Source: Microbacterium hydrocarbonoxydans (GTDB taxonomy: Bacteria > Actinomycetota > Actinomycetes > Actinomycetales > Microbacteriaceae). From it: 64,000 bases of DNA. Position 1 is the stretch's first letter. Each line of letters opens with the position of its first letter. The notes under the pieces are model-generated. The model did not search any database and was not told where the DNA came from. It saw nothing but the letters and a program-made list of their open reading frames with translations. The position numbers and the translations under genes are program-made. Location: contig NZ_JYJB01000007.1 of the NCBI RefSeq assembly GCF_000956475.1, positions 124,001-188,000 of the forward strand, read 5' to 3'. Positions 17,670 to 26,844 of the stretch are shown piece by piece.

Positions 17670-19996
17670 GCGCTGACGGGCTCCGCGACGGTCGGCCCGA
17701 AGGCCGCGGGCAGAGTGGCCTGCGAGCGCTCGCGGATCTCGGCGATCGGGACGGTGAAGACGTCCTGCACCTCGAGCTTCGCGCCCTCGGAGTCGGTCAC
17801 GCCGATGCGCGCGACGGGGTAGTTCCGGCCCTCGCAGAGTCCGCGGAACTTCACGTCGTCCTCGCGCGGCACGGTCACGATGACGCGGCCGGTCGACTCC
17901 GAGAACAGCGCGGATGCGGCATCCACTCCATCGCGCTCGATGATCTCGTTCAGCCACACGCGGGCGCCGACGCCGAAGCGCGAGACGCCCTCGGCGAGGG
18001 CCTGCGCGAGGCCGCCCTCGGACACGTCGTGCGCCGAGGAGATGAGCCACTCGTCGCGCGCAGCGGCGAGCAGACCCGCCAGGCGCTTCTCGCCGGCGAG
18101 GTCGACCTTCGGCGGGCGTCCGCCGAGGTGCTGGTGCACGGTCTCGGCCCAGGCCGAACCCGACAGCTCGGTCGACGTGGTGCCGAGCAGGTAGATGTTC
18201 TGGCCCTCGTCCTGCCAGCCGGAGGGGATGCGGCGCGAGACGTCGTCGATGATGCCGAGCACGCCGACCAGCGGGGTCGGGTGGATCGGCACGTCGCCGG
18301 TCTGGTTGTAGAACGAGACGTTGCCGCCCGTGACCGGGGTGCCCAGCTCGTAGCATCCGTCGGCGAGGCCGTCGACCGTCTGGCCGAACTGCCACATGAC
18401 CTCGGGGTTCTCGGGCGAGCCGAAGTTCAGGCAGTCGGTGATCGCGGTCGGGACGGCGCCGGTGACGGCGACGTTGCGGTACGCCTCGGCGAGCGCCAGC
18501 TGAGCGCCGGCGTACGGGTCGAGCTGGCAGTACCGGCCGTTGGCGTCGGTCGAGATCGCGAAGCCGAGGCCCGACTCCTCGTCGACGCGGATCATCCCGG
18601 CGTCGTCGGGGAACGCGAGCGCGGTGTTGCCGAGCACGTAGTAGTCGTACTGGTTGGTGATCCAGCGGGTGTCGGCGAGGTTCGGCGAGGCGACCAGGTT
18701 CAGGAACTGCTCCTTGAGCACCTCGGGGTCGTTCGAACGGGGCAGGTTCTCGGCGGCATCCGCCTGCAGCGCGTCGATCCACGTCGGGTACGCGACCGGG
18801 CGGTCGTAGACCGGGCCGTCGACCGCGACGGTCGACGGGTCGACGTCGACGATGCGCTCACCCTGCCAGTCGATGATGAGGCGGCCGTCGCCGGTGACCT
18901 CGCCGAGCACGGAGGTCTCGACCTCCCACTTGTTCACGACCTCGAGGAACGCATCGAGCTTCTCGGGAGCGACGATCGCCATCATGCGCTCCTGCGACTC
19001 CGACATGAGGATCTCCTCAGCCGTGAGCGACGGGTCACGCAGCAGCACGTTGTCGAGCGAGACCTTCATGCCGCTGTTGCCGTTGGCGGCGAGCTCGCTC
19101 GTCGCGCAGGAGATGCCGGCGGCGCCCAGGTCCTGGATCGCCTCGACCAGCTCTTCGCGGTAGAGCTCGAGGCAGCACTCGATGAGCACCTTCTCGGCGA
19201 AGGGGTCGCCGACCTGCACCGCGGGGCGCTTGGTGGGTCCGCCGTCGGCGAAGGTGTCGGATGCGAGGATGCTGGCGCCGCCGATGCCGTCGCCTCCGGT
19301 GCGGGCGCCGAACAGGACGACCTTGTTGCCGACGCCGGTCGCGTTGGCGAGCTTGAGGTCTTCGTGGCGCAGCACGCCGACCGCGAGGGCGTTGACGAGC
19401 GGGTTGGCCTGGTAGACGGAGTCGAAGACCGTCTCGCCGCCGATGTTCGGCAGACCCAGGCAGTTGCCGTAGAAGCTGATGCCGCTCGTGACGCCGTGCA
19501 CGACCCGAGCGGTGTCGGGGTGGTCGATCGCGCCGAAGCGGAGGGCGTCCATAACCGCGACCGGGCGCGCGCCCATCGAGATGATGTCGCGGACGATGCC
19601 GCCGACGCCGGTCGCCGCACCCTGGAACGGCTCGATGAACGAGGGGTGGTTGTGCGACTCGGCCTTGAAGGTCACGGCCCAGCCCTCGCCGACGTCGATG
19701 ACGCCCGCGTTCTGGCCCATGCCGACCATCAGGCGTTCCTTCATCTCGTCGGAGACCTTCTGGCCGAAGCGGCGCAGGTAGTTCTTCGACGACTTGTAAG
19801 AGCAGTGCTCGCTCCACATGACGGAGTACATCGCCAGCTCGCCGGAGGTGGGGCGACGGCCGAGGATCTCGCGGATCTTCGCGTACTCGTCGTCCTTCAG
19901 GCCCAGCGCCGCGTAGGGCTGTTCCTTCTCGGGGGTCGCCTCTGAGTTGGCGACGGAGTCGGGGACGTGCTGAGCGGGGGTGTTCGGGGTGGTCAC
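17666..19996 (-). CDS. purL: phosphoribosylformylglycinamidine synthase subunit PurL
   Basis: The large catalytic subunit of FGAM synthase, which converts FGAR, ATP and ammonia (from PurQ) to FGAM in step four of purine synthesis. At about 776 residues it is the small, PurS/PurQ-dependent type. Motifs include [10 protein letters not shown] near residue 65, the active-site AESHNHPS and [11 protein letters not shown], with the two ATP-grasp-like PurM halves repeated. GTG 19996 is preferred because GGAG lies 5 bases ahead; an in-frame GTG at 20002 overlaps that site. A small membrane protein gene overlaps its stop. purS and purQ are not in this window. Confidence 0.95.
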   Translation of the reverse strand: MTTPNTPAQHVPDSVANSEATPEKEQPYAALGLKDDEYAKIREILGRRPTSGELAMYSVMWSEHCSYKSSKNYLRRFGQKVSDEMKERLMVGMGQNAGVIDVGEGWAVTFKAESHNHPSFIEPFQGAATGVGGIVRDIISMGARPVAVMDALRFGAIDHPDTARVVHGVTSGISFYGNCLGLPNIGGETVFDSVYQANPLVNALAVGVLRHEDLKLANATGVGNKVVLFGARTGGDGIGGASILASDTFADGGPTKRPAVQVGDPFAEKVLIECCLELYREELVEAIQDLGAAGISCATSELAANGNSGMKVSLDNVLLRDPSLTAEEILMSESQERMMAIVAPEKLDAFLEVVNKWEVETSVLGEVTGDGRLIIDWQGERIVDVDPSTVAVDGPVYDRPVAYPTWIDALQADAAENLPRSNDPEVLKEQFLNLVASPNLADTRWITNQYDYYVLGNTALAFPDDAGMIRVDEESGLGFAISTDANGRYCQLDPYAGAQLALAEAYRNVAVTGAVPTAITDCLNFGSPENPEVMWQFGQTVDGLADGCYELGTPVTGGNVSFYNQTGDVPIHPTPLVGVLGIIDDVSRRIPSGWQDEGQNIYLLGTTSTELSGSAWAETVHQHLGGRPPKVDLAGEKRLAGLLAAARDEWLISSAHDVSEGGLAQALAEGVSRFGVGARVWLNEIIERDGVDAASALFSESTGRVIVTVPREDDVKFRGLCEGRNYPVARIGVTDSEGAKLEVQDVFTVPIAEIRERSQATLPAAFGPTVAEPVSA

Positions 19997-20149
19997 GCGC
20001 ACTCCAAGATCGGGGCCAGGCGGGGCGGTTCCAGTCTACCGGCGGATGCTGCGGGCTCCGGCCGTGCGTCTCGGGCGCGCGGGCGGCCTCGCCGCCGCCC
20101 CTACCCTCGGTCTCGCACACCGCCGAGGGCTCTCGTGCCCCCAGCTGCG

Positions 20150-20246
20150 TATCGCCGAGACCCCCACTTATCGCCGAGACCCCCGCTTATAACTGGGGGT
20201 CTCGACAACAGGTGGGGGTCTCGACAACAGGTGGGGGTCTCGGCGA
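20150..20246. repeat. palindromic repeat array with GGGGGTCTCG units (family 3)
   Basis: Two left units of the type TATCGCCGAGACCCCC (from 20150 and ~20170) face three right units starting GGGGGTCTCG (20195, 20214 and 20233; the first two are identical 19-mers ending ACAACAGGT). The arms can pair in several registers. The array lies between the divergent purL and transporter starts, so it is not a simple terminator. Confidence 0.75.
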
Positions 20247-20320
20247 GGAGTCGGGAGAGGGGGAATACACTCGCACAGTCGCCGAGCCCGCCCGGCTCGG
20301 CCCCTCGTGAGGGAGATCGG

Positions 20321-21475
20321 ATGCGCACTGCGATCGTCGGAGCCGCGCTGCTCGTGGCCGGTGCGGTGGCTGCGGCCATCGGCATCCTTCCGCCATCCGC
20401 TGTCTTCGAGCTGTGGGATCGCGTCTGGCCGATCCTGCTGTTCGTGCTGGCGATCACGGTCGTCACCGAACTCGCCGCGGCTGCCGGGCTGTTCACCGTC
20501 ATCGCGCAGCGCACTGCACGGTGGGGGCGCGGTCGGGCCTGGGCACTGTGGCTGCTCGTGGCGCTCTTCGCCACGCTCAGCACGATCTTCCTGTCGCTCG
20601 ACACCACGGCCGTGCTGCTCACTCCCGTGGTCGTCGTCCTCGCGCGGCATTCGGGGCTCGACCCGCTCCCGTTCGCGCTGACGACCGTGTGGCTCGCGAA
20701 CACCGGGTCGCTCCTGCTGCCCGTCTCGAATCTCACCAATCTGCTCGCCCAGCACGCGATGGGCGATCCCAGCCCGCTCTCGTTCGCCGCGCGCATGGCG
20801 GCGCCCGCCGTCGTCGCGATCGTCGTTCCGCTGGCGGTGATCTTCGTGCTGTACCGACGCAGTCTGCTTGGCCGGTACGGCACGGGCTCGGAAGTCGATG
20901 TCGACGATCCCGTGCTGTTCCGCTGGAGCGCGGTCGTCGTCGGGGCGCTGGTGCCGCTGCTCGTCTCCGGACTCCCGGTGTGGATGCCGGCGGTCGGGGC
21001 CGCTATCGTGCTGGGCGCCGTGTTCATGGTCAGGCGGCGGGGAGTGCTGCGCCTCGGTCTGCTGCCGTGGCAGCTGATCGTGCTGGCCTCGGGGCTGTTC
21101 CTGTTCATCGAGGCGCTGCATGCGGTCGGGCTCGGAACCGTGCTCGCCGCGGTGTCCGGTGAGGGCGAGTCTCCGCTCGCCCTGCTGCGCCTGGCGCTCA
21201 CCGGCATGGCAGGGGCCAACGCGATCGACAACCTCCCCGCGTATCTGGCGCTCGAGCCCTCGGCCGGGAGCCCGCTGCGGCTGGCCGCACTTCTGATCGG
21301 CGTCAACGCGGGGCCGCTCATCACTCCGTGGGCATCTCTCGCCACGCTGCTGTGGCATCAGCGGCTCACGTCGATGGGGGTCGAGATCCGCTGGCGCCGG
21401 TACGTGGTACTGGGAGCGATCGTCGCGCCGCTGACGGTGGTGCTGTCGACTCTCGCACTCGCTCTCGTGGCATAG
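20321..21475 (+). CDS. ArsB/NhaD/SLC13-type membrane transporter
   Basis: A 384-residue protein with 10-11 hydrophobic segments of the ion transporter superfamily that holds ArsB, NhaD and SLC13 carriers. The two re-entrant loop regions are suggested by the repeated motifs LANTGSLLLPVSNLTN (about residues 130-145) and GANAIDNLPA (about 295-305), which hold the conserved Asn residues of this fold. The substrate could be arsenite, Na+/H+ or a dicarboxylate; the NTGSLLLPVSNLTNLLA form is closest to the ArsB/arsenical-pump style. ATG 20321 follows GAGGGAG. No ars genes are adjacent. Confidence 0.82.
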   Translation: MRTAIVGAALLVAGAVAAAIGILPPSAVFELWDRVWPILLFVLAITVVTELAAAAGLFTVIAQRTARWGRGRAWALWLLVALFATLSTIFLSLDTTAVLLTPVVVVLARHSGLDPLPFALTTVWLANTGSLLLPVSNLTNLLAQHAMGDPSPLSFAARMAAPAVVAIVVPLAVIFVLYRRSLLGRYGTGSEVDVDDPVLFRWSAVVVGALVPLLVSGLPVWMPAVGAAIVLGAVFMVRRRGVLRLGLLPWQLIVLASGLFLFIEALHAVGLGTVLAAVSGEGESPLALLRLALTGMAGANAIDNLPAYLALEPSAGSPLRLAALLIGVNAGPLITPWASLATLLWHQRLTSMGVEIRWRRYVVLGAIVAPLTVVLSTLALALVA

Positions 21476-21592
21476 AGAGCGCCACACTGCGGCGCCGACC
21501 CAACGCACACGGGGCGATCGCGACGGAGCCTGTCAAGGGCGTTCCCGATGTCGGTGGTCCGACGTAGGAATGACATGACGGAAGGAACATAC

Positions 21593-21820
21593 ATGGCTGC
21601 AGGAGACATCGAGACGTATCGCCGCAACGGCATCTGGTTCAACCGCATCGAGGGCGAATCGACGACGTTGGGAATGAGCTTCGAGAGCCGCGAAGACGCC
21701 GTCAAGGTGGGGCGCAGCGCCGCCGCCGCCCGGCAGGTCGATCACTCCGTGTCGGCCGACGAAGGGCCGTCGGCCGACACGAGCATGTACGAACGGCATC
21801 CGCGTGAACTGATTGCGTGA
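21593..21820 (+). CDS. DUF2188-like small protein
   Basis: A 75-residue soluble protein whose pattern fits DUF2188: an aromatic WFNRIEG strand, a F(E)SREDAVKVGRSAA helix, then a strand with charged end (HPRELIA). DUF2188 proteins are small, common and of unknown function. ATG 21593 is chosen because GGAAGGAA (21580-21587) lies ahead of it. Its TGA overlaps the start of the next gene, so the two are translationally coupled. Confidence 0.7.
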   Translation: MAAGDIETYRRNGIWFNRIEGESTTLGMSFESREDAVKVGRSAAAARQVDHSVSADEGPSADTSMYERHPRELIA

Positions 21821-22542
21821 TGCTGCTCCAGGCATGCATCAACGGCGCGAGAGATGCGAGGCGGCACCCCGCGCTCAGCGCGGACGAGGCTCTGTCTGCT
21901 GAGCACGCCGCCCGCGCGGTCGCCGTCGGGGCCCAGGAGATCCACGTCCACCCCAAGGATGCCGCGGGACGCGACAGTCTGGCGGGCGACGATGTCGCCC
22001 GGTGGGTGCTCGCCGCCCGGTCGGCGTGTCCTGGCGTGCCCGTCGGGGTGACGACGGGAGCCTGGGCCGAGCCAGATCCCGATCGTCGCGCTGCGGCGAT
22101 CGCCGCGTGGACCGTGCTTCCGGATCTCGCCTCCGTGAACTGGCACGAGGCAGGCGCCGATGACATCGCGGCGATGCTGCGGAGTCGTGGTGTCGGTGTC
22201 GAGGCGGGCATCTGGGACGGTGCGGGGCTCCACGCATGGCAGCGCTCCCCGGTGCGCGGCGACTGCCGCCGCGTGCTGGTCGAACTGCCCGACGAGGCCG
22301 CGGCGACCGTGAGCCGCCACGCCGAGGGTCTGATCGCCCACGTCAAACGCGAAGAGCCGGCGCTGCCGATTCTTCTGCACGGGGAGGAGCGCTCCGCCTG
22401 GCCCGCCTTCGATCTCGCCGTCGAGCGCGGGCTCGACGCGCGCATCGGTCTCGAAGACGTGCTGAAGCTGCCCGACGGACGTCCGGCGCCCGACAACGCC
22501 TCGCTGGTGCGGGCGGCGGTGGCTCGAATGCGGGGGCGCTGA
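21820..22542 (+). CDS. BKACE family (DUF849) 3-keto-5-aminohexanoate cleavage-like protein
   Basis: A 240-residue TIM-barrel protein of the beta-keto acid cleavage enzyme family. The family's zinc-site signature is present as EIHVHPKDAAG (about residues 40-50), and NWHEAG and LHGEE provide later conserved positions. At 240 residues it is shorter than the usual 270-310. BKACE enzymes condense a beta-keto acid with acetyl-CoA to give acetoacetate and a CoA ester; the substrate is set by a few pocket residues and cannot be told here. ATG 21820 shares a base with the stop of the DUF2188 gene; a GTG at 21817 is an alternative. Confidence 0.82.
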   Translation: MLLQACINGARDARRHPALSADEALSAEHAARAVAVGAQEIHVHPKDAAGRDSLAGDDVARWVLAARSACPGVPVGVTTGAWAEPDPDRRAAAIAAWTVLPDLASVNWHEAGADDIAAMLRSRGVGVEAGIWDGAGLHAWQRSPVRGDCRRVLVELPDEAAATVSRHAEGLIAHVKREEPALPILLHGEERSAWPAFDLAVERGLDARIGLEDVLKLPDGRPAPDNASLVRAAVARMRGR

Positions 22543-22564
22543 AACACTCCGAGCGACGTCGAGG

Positions 22565-23374
22565 CTATCGCGACGCAGCGATCACATGCGCCTGGATGCG
22601 CCCGCGAACCTCGTTGTCGCCGTGAAGTGACGCGATCCGCTCTGCCACCCGCTCTGTGGCCCGCTGCAGCGCGGCGGGATCCCTCGTTTCGATCTCCGAC
22701 CGCACCGGAGTGCCCTGGCAGTACGCGGTCGCCGCGATCAGAGCCGAGGGCGCGACGCTCTGCGCGGTGACCGTGTCGATCGCGATGCGGGTGAACCCGG
22801 CATCCCTCAGGTCCTGCTCGATGCGCGCGACGTCGTGATAGCCATGCGGGACGCGGGCCATGAACGTCGGCGGATCGTCGGGGAACATCTCGTCGAGCTC
22901 CTCGCCGACCTCGCGCGCGAAGTCGTTCTTGTCGAGTGCGTCCCACACGCTGAACAGGAACGTCCCGCCGGGGGCGAGCACGCGCAGCGCCTCACGGTAT
23001 GCGCGGACCCGGTCGGGGAAGAACATCGCGCCGAATTGGCAGAGCACGACGTCGAAGCTCGCGTCGTCGAAGGGCAGCTCGAGGGCGTCGGCGGCCCGCC
23101 ATGTCACGTTCGCATCGGGAAGAGCGGATGCCGCGAAGTCGAGCATCGGCTGGCTGAGGTCCGTGGCGACGTAGTTCGCGTTGGGGGCGAGCTCGGGCAC
23201 GACGAAGCGGGCCACGACGCCCGTGCCGGCTGCGGTCTCGAGCACGCGCCGAGGCGCGAGCGGTGCGACGCGGCTCGCGAGATCGGCCGCATAGGGCTCG
23301 AAGATGAGCGGCACCATGTAGCGGTCGTAGTTCTCGGGGATCGATCCGGAGAACACGTGGGCAGGCTCGGGCAT
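22565..23374 (-). CDS. class I SAM-dependent methyltransferase
   Basis: A 269-residue methyltransferase of the UbiE/Methyltransf_11 type. Motif I is VLETAAGTGVVARF (about residues 44-57), followed by the acidic SAM-ribose residue in YVATDLSQPML, motif post-II WRAADALELPFDDASFD and motif III-like LRVLAPGGTFLFSVWD. The small-molecule acceptor is unknown. It converges with the BKACE gene and diverges from the alpha-amylase across a 275-base gap. Confidence 0.9.
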   Translation of the reverse strand: MPEPAHVFSGSIPENYDRYMVPLIFEPYAADLASRVAPLAPRRVLETAAGTGVVARFVVPELAPNANYVATDLSQPMLDFAASALPDANVTWRAADALELPFDDASFDVVLCQFGAMFFPDRVRAYREALRVLAPGGTFLFSVWDALDKNDFAREVGEELDEMFPDDPPTFMARVPHGYHDVARIEQDLRDAGFTRIAIDTVTAQSVAPSALIAATAYCQGTPVRSEIETRDPAALQRATERVAERIASLHGDNEVRGRIQAHVIAASR

Positions 23375-23445
23375 GTCGCACCTCTTGAGCCGAGGGTACG
23401 CCTGCGTGGCGGCCGGCGGAAGAGGCGTCTCACAGACACCGAATA

Positions 23446-23459
23446 TGCAAACGCTTACG
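23446..23459. promoter_or_regulatory. LacI-type operator-like site upstream of amylase (distal)
   Basis: TGCAAACGCTTACG matches the catabolite/LacI operator form with central CG. It lies 190 bases before the amylase start and just upstream of the divergent methyltransferase. Confidence 0.5.
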
Positions 23460-23532
23460 CAGTGCTCGCACACCCATATCGCTCAAATTCAGCGAAATCA
23501 GCATGCGACAGCATCCACTCTCGAAACCAATC

Positions 23533-23546
23533 TGTAAACGCTTGCA
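23533..23546. promoter_or_regulatory. LacI-type operator-like site upstream of amylase (proximal)
   Basis: TGTAAACGCTTGCA is a close match to the palindromic TGWAANCGNTNWCA type bound by LacI-family sugar regulators. It is 87 bases downstream of the first copy and 103 bases before the TTG start, so a repressor could loop between the two. Confidence 0.6.
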
Positions 23547-23649
23547 TTAACACGCGTGCGGGCGCTACCGTCATCGGGACGCACGTCGACGTGCGCCCGA
23601 TCGTGCGGCGAGGATGCTGCGCGGGCGGCCCCGACAGAAGGAGATCTCG

Positions 23650-25731
23650 TTGCTCTCGAACGTTCTGCACCGCACCCGATCGCGTGAGCGATCACGCTCG
23701 AAGGGGCGCATCGCCCTGACTCTCGCCGCGCTGCTGGCGATCCCCGCAATCGCCGCGGCCGCACCGGCGGCGCCAGCCGAGGCCGCCGCTCCCGGTCCGA
23801 AGGACACCATCGCCGTGCTGTTCTCGTACACCTGGGATGCGATCGCCCGCGAGTGCACAGACACGCTGGGGCCAGCCGGATACGGCTACGTGCAGACCTC
23901 GCCGCCGCAGGAGCACGTCAAGGGCCCGCAGTGGTGGACGTACTACCAGCCCGTCTCGTACAAGCTCGACTCGCGGCTGGGCACCGAGGCCGAGTTCCAG
24001 AACATGGTGAACACCTGCAAGCAGGCGGGCGTCGGCGTGATCGTGGATGCCGTCATCAACCACATGTCGGGCCAGTCCGCCGGAGGCACCGGCTGGGCCG
24101 GCACGCAGTACCAGCACTACGACTACCCCGGCACATACTCGAGCCAGGACTTCCACTCCTGCCGCCGCGACATCGCGAACTACCAGGACCGGTGGGAGGT
24201 GCAGGAGTGCAACCTCGTGAACCTCGCCGACCTGAACACCGGCTCGACCTACGTGCAGAACACGATCGCCGGCTACCTCAACAAGCTCGTCGACATGGGC
24301 GTCGCCGGCTTCCGCATCGACGCCGTGAAGCACATCGCCGCCACCGACATGCAGGCGATCTGGAGCAAGGTCAAGAACCACGACTCGCTCTACGTCGTGC
24401 AGGAGGTCATCCGCGCCAACGAGCCGATCCAGCCGGAGGAGTACACCTCGGTCGGCGACATCCACGAGTTCGCATACGGACGCAAGCTCAAGGAGGCGTT
24501 CGGCGGCGGCACCATCAACTGGCTCATCGAGGGCAACGGCATCGGCCCGACGTGGAGCGGATTCCTGCCCAACTCGAACGCCGCCGTGTTCGTCGACAAC
24601 CACGACACCGAGCGCAACCACGAGACGCTCTCCTACGCCGACGGCACCAATTACGACCTCGCGCAGATCTTCACGCTGGCCTGGAACTACGGATCGCCCT
24701 CGATCCACTCCGGGTACTCGTTCAGCGACAACAACGCAGGCCCCATCACGGATGCCGCAGGCAACGTCATCGACCCGGTCAAGGGCCAGGGCAACTGGAC
24801 CTTCAAACACGCGCAGAACGACATCATGAACATGGTCGGGTTCCGCAACGCGACCTACGGCACCGCGATCACGAACAAGTGGACCAACGGCTCGAACGCG
24901 ATCGCCTTCGGACGGGGCAGCGCGGGCTACGTCGCGATCAATCGGAGCGGCTCGCCCATCACCCGCACGTTCACCACGAGCCTGCCTGATGGCACGTACT
25001 ACAACGTGATCGACGCCGTGCGCACGGGGTCGACGTGGTCGGGCCCGACCGTCACGGTCTCGGGCGGACAGTTCACGGCGACGGTCGGCGCGAACCACGC
25101 GCTCGCGCTGCACGTCGGTGCGAAGGCGACCGGCGGCGGCACCCCCGTCGGCGACGACCTGACGGTCTACTACTCGACCTCGAAGAACTGGTCGGCGTAC
25201 AACGTGCACTATAAGGCGGGCACCGGGGCGTGGACCACCGCGCCCGGCGTCGCGATGGCCGCGGCGTGCACCGGCTGGGTGTCGAAGACGATCGACTCGA
25301 ACGGAGCATCCGTCACGGCCGCGTTCAACAACGGATCTGGCACCTGGGACAACAACGGGGGCAAGGACTACTCCTTCAGCGGAGCCACCGCCGCGGTGAA
25401 CAACGGGGTCGTGACGACGACGAACCCGTGCGCCGCGCCGCCGACCGACGACCTGACCGTGTACTACTCGACCTCGAAGGGCTGGGGCGCGTACAACGTG
25501 CATTACAAGGTCGGCACCGGGGCGTGGACCACTGCGCCCGGCGTCGCGATGGCCGCGGCGTGCACCGGGTGGGTGTCGAAGACCATCGATTCGAACGGGG
25601 CATCGGTGACGGCCGCGTTCAACAACGGATCCGGCACGTGGGACAACAACGGCGGTCAGGACTACGCGTTCACCGGCAACACCGCCGCAGTGAACAACGG
25701 GGTGGTGACGACGGTCAACCCCTGCGGCTGA
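23650..25731 (+). CDS. secreted alpha-amylase, GH13 with two tandem CBM25/26-like modules
   Basis: A 693-residue extracellular starch-degrading enzyme. The signal peptide covers residues 1-45 (basic start, ALTLAALLAIPAIAAAAP core). The GH13 domain follows with catalytic Asp224 (GFRIDAVKH), Glu252 (VVQEVI) and Asp319 (VDNHDTER), typical of actinobacterial alpha-amylases. Two starch-binding modules of ~94 residues follow at about residues 502-595 and 600-693, each beginning DDLTVYYSTSK and rich in Trp/Tyr. TTG 23650 is the likely start: AAGGAG (23638-23643) is 6 bases ahead and it opens the signal peptide. Two LacI-type operator-like sites precede it, suggesting repression relieved by maltodextrins. 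Confidence 0.95.
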   Translation: MLSNVLHRTRSRERSRSKGRIALTLAALLAIPAIAAAAPAAPAEAAAPGPKDTIAVLFSYTWDAIARECTDTLGPAGYGYVQTSPPQEHVKGPQWWTYYQPVSYKLDSRLGTEAEFQNMVNTCKQAGVGVIVDAVINHMSGQSAGGTGWAGTQYQHYDYPGTYSSQDFHSCRRDIANYQDRWEVQECNLVNLADLNTGSTYVQNTIAGYLNKLVDMGVAGFRIDAVKHIAATDMQAIWSKVKNHDSLYVVQEVIRANEPIQPEEYTSVGDIHEFAYGRKLKEAFGGGTINWLIEGNGIGPTWSGFLPNSNAAVFVDNHDTERNHETLSYADGTNYDLAQIFTLAWNYGSPSIHSGYSFSDNNAGPITDAAGNVIDPVKGQGNWTFKHAQNDIMNMVGFRNATYGTAITNKWTNGSNAIAFGRGSAGYVAINRSGSPITRTFTTSLPDGTYYNVIDAVRTGSTWSGPTVTVSGGQFTATVGANHALALHVGAKATGGGTPVGDDLTVYYSTSKNWSAYNVHYKAGTGAWTTAPGVAMAAACTGWVSKTIDSNGASVTAAFNNGSGTWDNNGGKDYSFSGATAAVNNGVVTTTNPCAAPPTDDLTVYYSTSKGWGAYNVHYKVGTGAWTTAPGVAMAAACTGWVSKTIDSNGASVTAAFNNGSGTWDNNGGQDYAFTGNTAAVNNGVVTTVNPCG
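25153..25434 (+). repeat. starch-binding module copy 1 (coding repeat)
   Basis: A 282-base stretch that recurs at 25447-25728 with near-identical sequence; the middle ~60 residues differ at very few positions. The repeat distance is 294 bases. Confidence 0.9.
25447..25728 (+). repeat. starch-binding module copy 2 (coding repeat)
   Basis: Second copy of the module at 25153-25434. The high nucleotide identity, including synonymous positions, points to a recent duplication or ongoing gene conversion. Confidence 0.9.
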
Positions 25732-25740
25732 GGGTGAGAA

Positions 25741-25786
25741 GCAGAGGGCGGCGGCGTCCGGTGGAGCGGATGCCGTCGCCCTCTGC
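25741..25786 (+). terminator. hairpin terminator after amylase
   Basis: Arms 25741-25755 and 25772-25786 (GCAGAGGGCGGCGGC against its complement, 14 of 15 matching) with a 16-base loop start 10 bases after the amylase stop. Confidence 0.7.
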
Positions 25787-25845
25787 TCGCTCCTGCGCAG
25801 GGTGTCGGATGCCGGGAGCGATCGCGGTGTGAGAGCCTGGCGCGC

Positions 25846-26784
25846 ATGACCGTCATGACCGCGTCGGCTCGTTCGCGCATGCCCTCGTTCGCGATCGGCA
25901 TCGCCGGCGGCTTTCTGGGACTGCTGCCGTGGCTGCTGACCGGCTTGCGGCTGCCGTTGCAGAATCTGTGGGCCACGGCCACGATGCCCGATGACATGCC
26001 GCTCGCGCTGCTGCCGGTGAACCAGTACTACGCGATGCAGATCTTCGCGCTTCTGCTGCTGGGCGGAGTCTTCTCCGGGCTCGCAGTGCATCTGGTGGGG
26101 CGTCGGCGCGCGCTCTCCGCGTGGCCGGGAGCGCTCGGGGTGCTCGTCGTGCACGTGATCGCCATCGCGCAGAGCTTCGCCGTCGTGGGTGCGGGGCTGC
26201 GTGACGGGAGCGAGTCGACGATCTACCTGCTCGGGCTGCTGGGAGGGGCGATCGCGTCGGCGCTGTGCGCTCAGCTCGGATTCTGGATGACCTCACGTCG
26301 CTCAGAGGGCGTCGCCGCATTCGCCGTCGCGCTGGCCGCCGTGCCGTTCGCCACCTGGATCTCGAGCCTGGTCGTCGCGTTCACGGGGGAGGCCTTCCCG
26401 CCGCCCTTCCTGTCCGAGCTCGTGCGATGGCTGCCCGCCGGCGTCGTGGGTGCGGCGCTGATCTGGTGCGGCATCCGTCCGGCGTGGAGGCTCATCGTGT
26501 GGATGGTGTCGCTGCTCGCACTGTGGGTCACGCCGGCGCTGTTCACGGCGATCTTGTACTCGCTGGGCAGCCGGGTGATGCTCGGCGACTTCCGCGAGAT
26601 GCTCGCCGCTTCTGCGCAACTGTTCCCGATGGTTCTCGCGGAGGTGTGGATGCCGGTGATCGCCGCCGCGGTGATCGGCGTCGTGGGCACAGTGGTGCGG
26701 ATGCTGGTGCAGAGGTCGCACGGTGGGGACCAAGCGAGGTCGATGGTGCCGGGCGACGCCGATCGGGTCGGCGTCTCGGATTGA
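25846..26784 (+). CDS. hypothetical polytopic membrane protein
   Basis: A 312-residue protein with about eight predicted membrane segments spread over residues 15-285 and a short polar C-terminal tail. No family is recognised. The paired helix pattern and small loops suggest a transporter-like or integral structural protein rather than a receptor. ATG 25846 is used; ATG 25855 is a near alternative, and neither has a strong ribosome-binding site. Confidence 0.75.
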   Translation: MTVMTASARSRMPSFAIGIAGGFLGLLPWLLTGLRLPLQNLWATATMPDDMPLALLPVNQYYAMQIFALLLLGGVFSGLAVHLVGRRRALSAWPGALGVLVVHVIAIAQSFAVVGAGLRDGSESTIYLLGLLGGAIASALCAQLGFWMTSRRSEGVAAFAVALAAVPFATWISSLVVAFTGEAFPPPFLSELVRWLPAGVVGAALIWCGIRPAWRLIVWMVSLLALWVTPALFTAILYSLGSRVMLGDFREMLAASAQLFPMVLAEVWMPVIAAAVIGVVGTVVRMLVQRSHGGDQARSMVPGDADRVGVSD

Positions 26785-26844
26785 GCCGGCATCCCGCGGC
26801 GTCGCGTCCGCCATTGTTTTCGGTCCGTCCGCCATCATGGAACC

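Noticed and set aside
18029..19945. Long open frame on the plus strand antisense to purL
   Set aside because: It is a by-product of the high GC third positions of purL; composition (Arg/Asp/Val repeats) is that of an antisense shadow, and no RBS or domain is seen.
20150..20246. CRISPR-like array
   Set aside because: Direct units are only two exact copies and abut without spacers; arms are inverted, so it is a palindromic repeat and not a CRISPR array.
23692..26154. Very long minus-strand frame opposite the alpha-amylase
   Set aside because: Mirror of the amylase and following gene; amylase has full GH13 motifs, signal peptide and RBS, the opposite frame has none.
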